Shown: one piece after another, positions 11,531 through 21,318 of the stretch
Position numbering within the stretch: position 1 is the first letter of the stretch
How the letters are laid out: every line of letters starts with the position of its first letter
NCBI GenBank assembly: GCA_003194525.1
Contig: NBIV01000102.1
Coordinates: 124,001 to 188,000, forward strand
Reading direction: 5' to 3'
DNA from: Gracilariopsis chorda
Taxonomy: Eukaryota > Rhodophyta > Florideophyceae > Gracilariales > Gracilariaceae
DNA: 64,000 bases
Translations under genes and position numbers: made by a program
The notes under the pieces: generated by a model
What the model was told of the DNA's origin: nothing
Database searches by the model: none
Seen by the model: the letters and a program-made list of their open reading frames with translations, nothing else

Positions 11531-12499
11531 CTACCGCCACGTAGCGTTGAGCGATTTGGCTAGCTTGGATGCAACGTATCTGAAACTGGTTGTGAGTCCC
11601 GCAGAAGCAATGCCCTTGACAGCCTGACTAACGCTACTTCGCGCTACGACTGAACCCACCGCCGCCAACACAGCGCTTCCAAGGCGCCCCCTGTGCACAT
11701 ACGGAAGGTCGCGTTGATCTACAGCAAGATGGTTTGTAACGCGGTGTCGAATACGGGCGGGTAATCTGTCAAGCAGTCGTCGTTGCGCATGGGCACAGGT
11801 ATCCCTCCTCCAAACGCGCCCACGCACCAACTCTGTAACGCTGTCACAGGAAGAATACATGGTTCGAAACGCATTCAAATTGGCATGTACAATGTCATAC
11901 ACCTTCGTTTTCACCTCGACGGCCGTGGCCGTACGCACGTCCCTCGTATATGAAAGCGATGCAATGGCCGTATAAAGCGCTTCCTCGCCAAAGCTTTCCG
12001 GCAGCGTGAGTAGCGCGGCTGCAGCAGCGGCTTCAGTATTCCGTCGCAACGCCTTCGAAAGCAGCGGTCCCGCGGTGGCAAGCACTCGAACCGGCTTTTG
12101 CAAACGTCCAGACACGTACAAGGAGTGCCATTCAGTGAGATCGTCGATAAGATCGGCAGTACACACGACGCCATATTTGAAAGGGGTGCGACCGGGGGTG
12201 AGAAGCGTATTGAAATAAACTGCAGCGCCTGCTCGTTGAAGTTTGACCACGGTGGACGCGCCCAGCAGTTGGGCGGTCATGGAGTAGTGGTGTTGGTTGC
12301 GATAGAGATTGTGCGAGTGCCATTGTTGAGCATCATCCACTGCGACGATGAGGTCGATCATGCGCCGACGGGGATCGGCGTTGCATTGCGGAATGATTGC
12401 CGAGCCGTATGCAAAGGCGAACGAGGAAGGCGGTAAGGTGGAGAGAATTTGCTCGGCCTGGTCAGTAGGTAGTGCGCATGGGTCCACCAAGTGCACCAT
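11531..12499 (-). CDS. TAM41: Mitochondrial phosphatidate cytidylyltransferase TAM41
   Basis: Makes CDP-diacylglycerol from phosphatidic acid and CTP on the matrix side of the inner mitochondrial membrane, the first committed step to cardiolipin. The 322-residue product carries the nucleotidyltransferase signature SFAFAYGSAIIPQ, then MIDLIVAVDDAQQWHSHNL, a NQHHYS motif, AAVYFNTLL...TPFKYGVV and DLIDDLTEWHSLYVSGRLQKPV, all in the order of the family. The N-terminus chosen (ATG 12497-12499) is short of a clear presequence. The same frame stays open upstream to about 12650 through a basic stretch (HELKRKRRARV) with a GTG but no ATG, so an upstream exon or longer start is possible. Convergent with RTRAF. 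Confidence 0.85.
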   Translation of the reverse strand: MVHLVDPCALPTDQAEQILSTLPPSSFAFAYGSAIIPQCNADPRRRMIDLIVAVDDAQQWHSHNLYRNQHHYSMTAQLLGASTVVKLQRAGAAVYFNTLLTPGRTPFKYGVVCTADLIDDLTEWHSLYVSGRLQKPVRVLATAGPLLSKALRRNTEAAAAAALLTLPESFGEEALYTAIASLSYTRDVRTATAVEVKTKVYDIVHANLNAFRTMYSSCDSVTELVRGRVWRRDTCAHAQRRLLDRLPARIRHRVTNHLAVDQRDLPYVHRGRLGSAVLAAVGSVVARSSVSQAVKGIASAGLTTSFRYVASKLAKSLNATWR

Positions 12500-13089
12500 G
12501 CTTCGGTTCGCACGTTCGCGGCGGGTATCGGCCGCCGAAACAGTTGCGGGTGGCGGCGCCACGCGCGCTCTCCGCTTTCGCTTCAGCTCGTGCCGCACAA
12601 CGATATTCCGTTTGTTTTGACAGCTGTTCCTATTTGCGCAGCGTGCTTACAGTATGCCATGCGCGTGCTTACAGTACGTGATCTGCAACGTGGCAACGGG
12701 ACGATCACATTCCGCCTCAGCATGTACGAAGGGTACCGTTTGTCATAGTCAAAACGACTAGGCCACATGTCCGGTGTGAAGTTCAGGTGAACTGATGATA
12801 GTCGCAGCTGGTACACGTACAGTATATCAAACAGCAACAACGTTGGTACCGTTGGTACTGTAGTACCAAGTTGGTACATACGACAAGGCGCAGTGTCTCG
12901 GCGCACACTTACAAAAAACGGCGGAGACGGCGGACACCGAAAGAGAGGCACACATGGCTTCATGTCACATGAGGGCTATTTACAAACGAACGAGCTGCGA
13001 GTACGGTACATATGGAAAGAAAAAAAAAAAAAAAAAAAAAAAAGAAGCGCCATGGCCAAGCACCGGCTATGCCCACCAACAACAGGCTA
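12500..13089. other. Intergenic, TAM41 5' side and CDKB 3' side
   Basis: Holds the TAM41 promoter. Four GGTAC cores fall within about 40 bases at 12840-12880. A run of 24 A bases (13020-13043) sits 50 bases beyond the CDKB stop. No gene is seen. Confidence 0.5.
13020..13043. repeat. Poly-A run (A24)
   Basis: Uninterrupted A tract, or T tract on the strand of CDKB transcription just past its stop codon. Length in an assembly is uncertain. Confidence 0.9.
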
Positions 13090-14073
13090 CTACAACATGT
13101 TGTCGTGAATCATGGAGTCATTCTCCTTGTTGTGATCATCAGCCGCAGGGCCAGTATGCTCAGAATAATCGTGACGAACGTCGTCAAAATACGGGCTATT
13201 GAGCGCCTCGAGCGCGGAGCCTCTCTTATGCGGCGACAAATTCAGCATGGAAGCAAGCAGAGCAAGCCCGTCAGTGCCCAGAACCCTGAGCGCTTTGAAA
13301 ACTTGGTGCAACTTTTGCGGCTTCCATTGCGGGTACGCATGCCAGTCGACCAGGTGGTTGACGTTGGGCCACGTCGATGTGGTGGGCGTTCCGAGCACGC
13401 GGAATATTGCAAGTAGCTGTTCCAATTCGGAGTCGCCGGAGAATAGCGGCTTGCCAATGATCATTTCGGCCAGAATGCAACCGACGGACCACATGTCCAC
13501 GGCGGTGCAGTACAGCTTGGTTCCGAGCAGAATCTCGGGCGCTCTGTACCATAGCGTGACCACCTCGTGCGTGTACTTGTCGACCGGCAGCGAGAACACG
13601 CGTCCTAAACCGAAGTCGGCCAGCTTTATGGTGTTGGATTTGACGTCGATGAGGAGGTTTTGCGGCTTGAGATCGCGGTGAAGCACGGCATGCGAATGGC
13701 AGTACTTCATGCCAAGCAGGATCTGATAGCAAAATCGTTTAGCGAGATCGGGGGGTATGCCGACGCCCTTGCCGTACGTGGAGGTCATGAACTGCTTGAG
13801 ATCATGATCCAGAAACTCGAAGACGAGGAAGAGCACGGGTAATCCAGAGCGCTGTTCCGAGTGCACCACCTCCTCCAGTCGGACAATGTACGGACTGTGC
13901 AGGCTGCGGAGGATGGAAACTTCGCGGAGAGTTGTGGCGGGCACACCCTCGTCATCGCTGGCTAGGATGGTTTTCTTGAGGGCGACGATCTTGCCGGTCT
14001 GCAAGTGCTGCGCCTTGAAGACCTTTCCATAGGTGCCTTGGCCTAGGAGCTCTGTACGCTTGTAGTTCTCCAT
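13090..14073 (-). CDS. Cyclin-dependent kinase, B type (CDKB-like), PATTLRE variant
   Basis: Cell-cycle serine/threonine kinase acting with a cyclin, in the plant/algal CDKB group by sequence. The product has 327 residues. Seen in order: glycine loop GQGTYGKV (11-18), catalytic Lys33 in VALKK, the cyclin-binding helix PATTLRE (45-51) where CDKA has PSTAIRE and plant CDKB has PPTALRE, HRDLKPQN, DFG, and the T-loop THEVVTLWYRAPE. Strongly CDKB-like are DKYTHEVVTLWYRAPEILLG, SGDSELEQLLAIFRVLGTP and LVDWHAYPQWKP. The C-terminal tail is short and polar. The open frame continues 55 codons upstream through a Pro/His-rich translation of poly-G tracts, which is not part of a kinase, so I used the ATG at 14071-14073. 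No intron. Confidence 0.93.
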   Translation of the reverse strand: MENYKRTELLGQGTYGKVFKAQHLQTGKIVALKKTILASDDEGVPATTLREVSILRSLHSPYIVRLEEVVHSEQRSGLPVLFLVFEFLDHDLKQFMTSTYGKGVGIPPDLAKRFCYQILLGMKYCHSHAVLHRDLKPQNLLIDVKSNTIKLADFGLGRVFSLPVDKYTHEVVTLWYRAPEILLGTKLYCTAVDMWSVGCILAEMIIGKPLFSGDSELEQLLAIFRVLGTPTTSTWPNVNHLVDWHAYPQWKPQKLHQVFKALRVLGTDGLALLASMLNLSPHKRGSALEALNSPYFDDVRHDYSEHTGPAADDHNKENDSMIHDNML

Positions 14074-14194
14074 AAGGTGGTGGAAGAGAGGGGGCAGCGA
14101 CGGCTGTTGGAGGGAGGGATGGGAGGTGAAGTTGAGAGAGGGCTTTGCACAGCCACAAGCATGAGGGTGTGGATGGGGGGGTGGGGGAGGGAGA

Positions 14195-14352
14195 GGGGGG
14201 GGGGGGGGGGGGATGGGTGGGTAGAAGAGGGGTTGCAAGGAAGGGGATACGGCCGCCGGCTGCGTGCAGTGGCGGCAACGGGCAGCAGGCGGCGGTAGCC
14301 GTTACGAGCGGGGTTTGGTGTCGGGTGGGCGTGGGGGGGGGGGGGGGGGGGG
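14195..14352. repeat. Two long G tracts (G18 and G20)
   Basis: G18 at 14195-14212 and G20 at 14333-14352, with shorter G runs around them. They lie 120 to 280 bases upstream of the CDKB start. On the plus strand such tracts can form G-quadruplexes; in the CDKB transcript they would be C tracts. Confidence 0.85.
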
Positions 14353-14717
14353 TAGGGGTGTTAGTGTGGCGAGGGAAGGGCGTGCGTGGGTGTGCGTCGG
14401 ATGGGTGGGCAACGGGCTGGGCGCGAAGCGGTGCGATGAGCGTTGGTGCGCAGTGGCGCACGCACCCGCGGCTGCCGGTTTTGGCGGCAACTGATTGGCG
14501 GCCATGCCGGCTGACGTGGCCACCATCGCACTTTCGCCCCGCCGTTCAAAAGTTTGAATTCGCGCGTTTGAGTTCGGCCGCCACGTGGTCCACGTGTGGC
14601 CGCCGTCAACGAATGCCGCGCGCGTGGCCACGTGGAGCGGTGGCTGCGCTGTGGGGCGCATGTGCGCATGTGCGTGGTGAAGCTGCGTTGCATGACGCAT
14701 TGTGTCAGAAGCGCTTT

Positions 14718-14955
14718 GCGTTTATAGAGTTTGCTCTGCACCGTCCGTGCTGCACATTCGCGTTAGCGTTATGGTATGATACCTTCGTACTGCGTTTGTG
14801 GTGTATATGTGCGTTGTCATAGCGGCGGTCACTGCCATGGTTCACACCGCACTTGTGGCGTAGTGGTTTTTGTTACAGTATCACAGCGTTTATAGAGTTT
14901 GCTTTGCACCGTCCGTGCTGCACATTAGCGTTATGGAATGATACCTTCGTACTGC
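14718..14955. repeat. Pair of ~70-76-bp direct repeats flanking a dispersed ~80-bp unit
   Basis: Copy 1 (14718-14793) and copy 2 (14886-14955) are nearly identical; both contain GTTTATAGAGTTTGCT and CACCGTCCGTGCTGCACATT, and copy 2 lacks six bases. Between them, 14794-14870 matches 32858-32937 almost base for base (for example GTCACTGCCATGGTTCACAC). So a dispersed unit sits between two long direct repeats. Confidence 0.8.
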
Positions 14956-15063
14956 ACCTTCTCCGATGCACTCAGCACGCCCGACGCTGTCGCCGCAGAG
15001 GGAAAGGCGCGTGCAAAGTTAGAGCACCGTAATATGTAGAGTAACTTCTTTCCTTTGCTTTCG

Positions 15064-16462
15064 CTACGGCGACGACGCTGGTGCCGCACTACTTGATCCG
15101 CCCCCCTCCTCACCTTCGTGAACAGCCGTGATTTCATCCGTCATCGCACTCGCACTCGCACTCGCACTCGCGCTCACCGACGCCGACGCCGATGCACCGG
15201 ATGCACAAGCCGCAGCTGCGATTCCGCCCGTCGCCGCGCCACCCGCCCCACCGTCCGTTACCTCCGCGTCCAACACGCGCTTCACCCCCGACGCAGACCC
15301 GCTTTCAGCCGCCGCCACCCGCTGCAAAGTAGAGCTCGACGATGTTCGTTTTCGCTTGTTCGACGTAGCAGTTGCATCTACAATCCCATGTACGTTGCGA
15401 GTCTGTCAGCACAGCAAAACAGCAAAAAAGAACGCGCCGTATGTTAGTCACTCGCCGCTCACGTGATTGCAACCGCGTTGCCGCAAATCGCGTTGCACAA
15501 CTTACGTGTCTCGCCAAGTCGCTTCGCAGCCCGAACCGCGACCTACATATAGTACATTCAAACGGGCGCTGCTTCAAGTGCACCGTCTTAACATGTTTCA
15601 CCATGTTGCCGTGCAGCGCAAAAGACACATGGCAAGTTTCGCATTTATGTTCTCTCTTCCCATCATGACTCTTCATGTGCGAATACAGGTTACTACTTCG
15701 TCCAAACCGCGCGCCACAAGTGTTACAAGCAAACGGTCGTTTTCGATCATGCGCCGTTCGAATGTGTTCCACTAGCAGATTCTTATGTCCATAACTAGCG
15801 TCACATCGCTCGCACTTGAACGGCCGACAGTTATCATGCACCGTTCGAATGTGCTTTTGCATGTTTGAGTTGGTCTTAAAACTCGACTTGCACCGCGGGC
15901 ATATGAACTCCCTCGTCGCCCCCGCCGCCGACGATGCAGGCGTCGTCGCCGTCGTCGCCGCTGCAACGTTATTATCAACAGCTGCGCCGGGCATCACCGT
16001 CGACCAAAACAAGTTTTGACTGGGCTGCGCAAAATACGCCGTGTGCGCCGCCGCCGCCGCGTAGTACGGATGCATCTGGTACGCGGGTTGGAGCGGTTGA
16101 TACGGCTGAACAAGCATGGGCGTGGCCTGCGCTTGCGCCGCGCGAACAGGCACTGACACCCCGTCCAAGACAACGTTCACATCCATTGCGGCCGATGAAT
16201 TCGCCGCCGTCGCAAGCGTCATACCGCGCAGTTGAAAGCCATGCGCCGCAGCCGCGGCCATCGCCGTCTGCACGATCTGCGACAAGGCGCCATGAGAAGC
16301 GGCCTGTTCCGCGCCGGGCGGCGCGGCGGCACTGGACGGCACCACCTCTCGCGCCGCGTGATGCGACGAAGCGCCCGCGCCAACGGTATAGTCAAAAGGC
16401 GGCGCAGGCGGCGGCGGCGGTAATGACGGTGGTGGAAGCGGTGCAGATCGTCGTTCCGGCAT
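15064..16462 (-). CDS. Five-finger C2H2 zinc-finger protein, two exons
   Basis: Probable DNA-binding transcription factor in the nucleus. Exon 1 is 15506-16462, exon 2 is 15064-15402, the 103-nt intron starts GTAAGT and ends ACAG in phase 0; 431 residues. The Pro/Ala-rich N-terminal half has poly-Pro and Ala-rich parts typical of activation or interaction regions. Five C2H2 fingers follow (CPRCKSSFKTN..., CERCDASYGHK..., CNTCGARFGRS..., CETCHVSFALH..., CTICRSRFGLRSDLARH). The splice completes finger five, giving its second His in TRNVH. Exon 2 adds an NLS-like NKRKRTSSSS and an Ala/Ser/Gly-rich tail with an alternating Ser-Ala run. The nearest upstream frame start is TTG; I used the ATG at 16460-16462. 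Confidence 0.88.
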
Positions 16463-18599
16463 CAAGACGACACAATGCAAACATGGCGCACCGTGCGCTG
16501 ACTATTGGCGCCCCTTCACGAGAGCGCGTCTCTAAGTCCGGGCGCGCGCGAATGTGCGGGAGGCGGCTCCCAGCGAAAGTGGCGCGCGCATTGGCGGAAA
16601 GCGGCACGCATGACGGCGACGCGCGAACCGTAGGAGAATGCATGTGCGGCGAAATTCCGTTCTGAACCGCCAACGGCGGCCATTCCGCCTCCCCCCAAAG
16701 GCCAGTGCTCGCGAATCTTCATCGTCAACGCACGCGCTAGCGCCATCCATCCGCGTGCGCTTCCCGCTCTCACACGTGAGCAACGTGCGCGAAACGCCTT
16801 CTGATCTTTTCGCGCCCACCGCCGCTTCATTGAAAAATCTGACACCCCGAAAAGCCGCCAAACTGCGCTTCCACGAAGCCCCGCCTCCAAAACACAGTTC
16901 GCCGCCATCATGTTTACCGCCACCACAGATCACTACCAGCGGCACAACTTAGAACTCAGGAAAAGTTCCTCCGATGCGCTGCCGTTGTGCCAGCAAATCC
17001 CTTACACCCTGCGCTTATAACCACATCAAAAAGGGCCCTCCGCCCCGCAATCTTCAACGCTCACACATCATATACATCAGCCGTGAGCTTACACCCCTCC
17101 TTGCAATGTTTGTGTTCCAACGCGCATATAGTCCTGCCTTTCCTGATAACGTATGGCGAAGTCAACGCTGCCAGCTTTGCAAGGAGCGCCATGCGGTTGT
17201 GTGATAGCCGAAGCTGGCACTCATGGTGACTGAGGGGCGAGTATGTAGGCAAGCGACTGTATACATAATGTGTTACTTGGCTCTATGCATTAATCTCAGT
17301 AGTGAAGACATAGCTCAAGTCTCCACCACGTCTTACAACGGTACACTACATTACGAGGCGTACTGAGGAAGGGCCCACAAATCCGAAAAAAGGTTAAACG
17401 GGTACAAGTAGGTACAAAACCAGACCCGGGAAGAAATGTGGTTTCTAGATTAATCGCCAAAACCTCGCGAAATTTAATGAATAAAGCCGCACGCGTCATA
17501 CACAAAACCGTTTAATGAAACCTTTTTAACCCTTTAGAATAATCACTTGTCAAGCGGCAGGGAATATGCTCAACGAAATTGTTGCCAACTGCGCTGTCTT
17601 GCATTCAGCAGGTCGCACGCAAAACGACAACACTCTTCCGAGGAGCCTGAGGAAAACGTCCCTAGATCGTACCAAGCATGGCAGACCTCTGAAGAAAGCA
17701 GGACGGTATAATGATAAGCGTTAACCCTCCTGCCCGCTAAATTTGACTACTGGGTTGATTTGACAAACGTTTCTTCTCCAAAAACTGTACGCCATGGGTT
17801 TTATTGAAAGCTTCTTGTGGAAGCCGTAAGCGCTTTTTATGCATTCGCACCCCCCGGCGAAGCGTTTCGGACGTTCTAACTCCGCATCAGGGATAAATAA
17901 AAAGTAAACACACCACTTTGTTGCTAAAAGTGTGTTGTTTCGACTTGCTTCCTTGCCAAGCAATCCTTTGTTCATGTCCTGAGTTTATTGTGTTTTTGGT
18001 GCTCCAAAAGTAATCACTGTGTTTATTGCACGTCAAAATTTTGAAACACCACCAAAAAGCCCCACTTTGTGCTGTATTGAACAAAGTTTACGATGCGGTT
18101 TTCGTTTTGACCACCAAACGAAGAAATGAATCAAGGCTATAAAACATAACGAGTACCAAAGGTAACTCATTCATTCCATAGATCAGGCGAGAAAAGTAAA
18201 AACTGACTACATATCTCATCTTCACAAATGTGTAATGCGTGCTGAAGTTTTGGTTTATGCTTGTGTCATAGATCAGGCGAGAAAAGTAAAAACTGACTAC
18301 ATATCTCATCTTCACAAATGTGTAATGCGTGCTGGAGTTTTGGTTTATGCTTGTGCGCAAGCTTTTTTCTACGTATGGTTCATGCCTCCTACCGTTCCAT
18401 GATGTGAAAGCAAGAAAACCCTTGCAACACTACTCCACCATCTAGTAGAGATATAAGAAAGACTGGTGAGAAACAGCGGCAAACGCACTTTACACCTTTC
18501 ACCAATTCAAGCTCAGTCGCTAGCAATCATCTACAAAAAAAAAGTGCCTCACGTTAATTCTGCAAAATCTTTTCTATCTGAACACCCAAGAAAACTTTC
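16463..18599. other. 2.1-kb intergenic stretch, C2H2 gene to HSP90 3' end
   Basis: Carries the C2H2 promoter (16463 to about 17000) and the HSP90 3' flank. Open frames near 16500-17000 are GC-rich shadows of promoter DNA. The only clear structure is a 90-bp tandem duplication at 18177-18356. Confidence 0.55.
18177..18356. repeat. Tandem duplication, 2 x 90 bp
   Basis: The unit beginning CATAGATCAGGCGAGAAAAG at 18177 repeats from 18267 with one clear mismatch inside (GCTGAAG versus GCTGGAG). Near identity implies a recent duplication. It lies about 240 bases beyond the HSP90 stop codon. Confidence 0.92.
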
Positions 18600-20753
18600 T
18601 TAATCAACTTCTTCCATGTTAGAGGCAGCGGCACCTTCTTCGAGAGGTGGCAATTCCTCATCATCCCCACCCTTAGCGGCATCAACATCATCGTCATCGT
18701 CGTCATCAATGCTCAGACCGAGTTTGATCATGCGGTGAATGCGAGCAGCGAAGATGTTCGGCTCATCCAGTGAAAAGCCAGATGTAAGCAAAGCAGTGTC
18801 GAACAACAAGTTCACAAGGTCCTTGACTGTCTTCTCAGTCTTGTCCGCTTCCACACGCTTTCTCAACTCCTTCACAATAGTGTTGGTCGGGTTGATTTCC
18901 ATCGTTTTCCTTGAGCTCATGTACGTCGACAACGACGAGTCGCGGAGCGCCTGCGCCTTCATGATGCGTTCCATGTTTGCAGACCATCCGTACTCACCCG
19001 TAACCAAGATGCACGGAGAGTCGGACAAGCGCTCGGAAACAATAACCTTCTCCACCTTGTCGCCAAGGTGCTCCTTGATAACAGTGCACAGTTGTTCACA
19101 AGCCTTCTTCTCCTCTTCGCGCTTTTTCTTTTCCTCCTCAGTGTCCTCCAACTCCATACCCTCCTTAGAGGCGCACACTAGCTTCTTACCATCGAACTCC
19201 TTGAGTTGTTGGACACAGTACTCATCAATGGGCTCAACCATGAACAGCACTTCAAAGCCCTTTTGCTTTAGCTTTTCAAGGAACGGAGAATTCTCAACAG
19301 CCTTCTTGCTTTCTCCAGTGATGTAGTAGATGTTCTTCTGACCCTCCTTCATACGTTCCACGTATTCCTTCAAGCTGGTCAGCTCATCAGTGCTCTTAGT
19401 GGAATTGTATCGCAGCAAGGCAGACAGCTTGTCACGGTTGTTAGCATCCTCATGGATACCTAACTTGATGTTCTTAGAAAACTGTTCATAAAAGATAGCA
19501 TAGTCCTCCTTGTTCTCGGCAAGCTCGGTAAACAACTCCATGCACTTCTTCACAAGAGTCTTGCGGATGACCTTGAGAATCTTATTCTGCTGGAGCATCT
19601 CACGGCTGAGGTTAAGCGGCAAATCCTCAGAGTCGACAACACCCTTGACAAAATTGAGGTACTCCGGAATGATATCCTCACAATTGTCCATAATGAACAC
19701 ACGCTTGACATACAGCTTGATGTTGTTGAGCTTCTTCCTGGGCTCGAACAGGTCAAACGGAGCACGCTTCGGGATGAAAATGATGGCCTTGAATTCGAGC
19801 TGACCCTCGAGAGAGAAGTGCTTGACGGCAAGATGCTCTTCCCAGTCGTTCGTGATGCTCTTGTAGAAGGAGGCGTACTCTTCTTTCGTGACGTCCTCCG
19901 GCTTGCGGGTCCAGATGGGCTTGTTCTTGTTAAGAAGCTGCCATTCGAGCTCCTTGACCTTGATGGTCTTCTTTTTCTTTTCCTCATCCTTCGCATCATC
20001 CTCAGAGATGTCTTCGACCTTGGTGTCGTCATCCTCCTTGGTCTCATCTTCTTTCTTTTCCTCCTCTTCCTTGGGAGCTTCCTCGTCTTCACCCTCAACT
20101 TCCTTCTCTACCTCCTTCTCGACAAGCAGGTTGATCGGGTATTGAATGAACTCAGAGTGCTTCTTAACAAGATCCTTGAGACGACGTTCCTCAAGGTACT
20201 CGAGTTGATCGTCCTTGAGGTGGAGTACAATCCAGGTTCCACGGGTAATTGCCGAGCCTGTGTCCTTCGAAATAGTGAAGGATCCACCCGCAGAACTCTC
20301 CCACACGTACTGCTCATCATCATTATTCTTGGTGTGCACGACGACATTATCGGCAACCAGGTAACTGGAGTAGAATCCAACACCAAATTGACCGATCATC
20401 GAAACATCAGCACCGGCAGCAAGAGCTTCCATGTACTGCTTGGTTCCCGAGTTGGCAATCATACCCAGGTTATTGACGAGGTCGGACTTGGTCATTCCAA
20501 TACCGGTGTCCTGGATGGTGAGGGTCTTGCTAGCCTTGTCCGCAACGATACGGATTTCCATCTTGGACTCGGTGTCAAGGATGGATTTGTCGGAGAGCGA
20601 CTGGTAGCGGACCTTGTTGAGAGCGTCAGAGGCATTTGAAATGAGCTCGCGAAGGAAGATCTCTTTGTTGGAGTAGACGGTGTTGATGATAAGGGACATC
20701 AACTGGTTGATCTCGGCCTGGAACTCGTAGGTCTCCTTCTCGGGTGCCGTAGA

Positions 20754-20784
<31 letters not shown>

Positions 20785-20792
20785 TCAGTCAT
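18600..20792 (-). CDS. HSP90: Cytosolic heat shock protein HSP90
   Basis: ATP-dependent dimeric chaperone for kinases, receptors and other clients. The 730-residue product is full length. N-terminal GHKL ATPase motifs are [19 protein letters not shown] and [15 protein letters not shown]. An acidic Lys/Glu-rich linker follows (about 222-275). The middle domain has [11 protein letters not shown], and the protein ends MEEVD, the TPR-cochaperone docking signal of cytosolic HSP90. An alanine run after MTDA comes from a GCC repeat (about 20753-20784). No ER signal or retention motif, so cytosolic rather than GRP94. No intron. A 273-residue open frame on the opposite strand (19818-20639) is a shadow. 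Confidence 0.97.
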
Positions 20793-21318
20793 GGTAGCTA
20801 CGGCGTGTTAGGAAAGCGGGAGAGGGGTGCGGACGCGAAGGGGAAGCAAGTGGTAGTAGGACGAACAAAGCTGAGTCAGGGGGCTGCGCGAGGAGGGCGG
20901 GGGGCGTTAAAGACCGGAGCCAAGGGCGGGTAGCTGTTTATGTAGCGACGGGGACGCCGGCGATGGACGGAGTTTGGAAGGATGAGCGGATCTATGTTCT
21001 AGAAAAGGGTAAAAGAACGTTAAAAAACGGGCGTCGACGATTGGTGGTGGACGCTTCGAGAACACGGCACACGTTCGTCGGCGGATCAAACTGGGCGCGC
21101 GGCAGAAAGCCGAGCAACGTGGCACACGCGCGCCCGGCTGCACGAGCATCAGCGCGTGCCACTTGCTTGTCCACGTGTCCGTCGGTTACACAGGCGCCAC
21201 GTGTCAATGACTTGGCCGCCCGTGCACAGAATTGAGCTGTTTCGTTTCGCTTCGCTGTACGACAAGGTGGGGGGGAAGGACGACCCCGGTAGCTCGCTGT
21301 GGCGACGGAGACGGCATC
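20793..21318. promoter_or_regulatory. Divergent promoter, HSP90 / BRL1, with two heat-shock-element cores
   Basis: About 525 bases between divergent starts. Two perfect TTCNNGAA dimers occur: TTCTAGAA at 20997-21004 and TTCGAGAA at 21055-21062, about 205 and 263 bases upstream of the HSP90 ATG. This is the core recognised by heat shock factor trimers, though no third adjoining unit is seen. Confidence 0.5.

Larger units (their letters stand above)
14074..15063. other. Intergenic upstream of CDKB, G-rich and repeat-bearing
   Basis: Contains the CDKB promoter and 5' UTR with two long G tracts, then a direct-repeat structure at 14718-14955 listed separately. Long GC-rich open frames on both strands here are low-complexity translations of repeats and were not called. 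Confidence 0.55.

Noticed and set aside
13090-14238. Longer CDKB start giving a Pro/His-rich N-terminus
   Set aside because: The extra 55 residues are a translation of G/C-rich homopolymer DNA and do not fit any CDK.
19818-20639. 273-codon open frame on the strand opposite HSP90
   Set aside because: Lies wholly within the HSP90 coding region, is Leu/Val-rich as expected for the antisense of Lys/Glu-rich codons, and has no domain.
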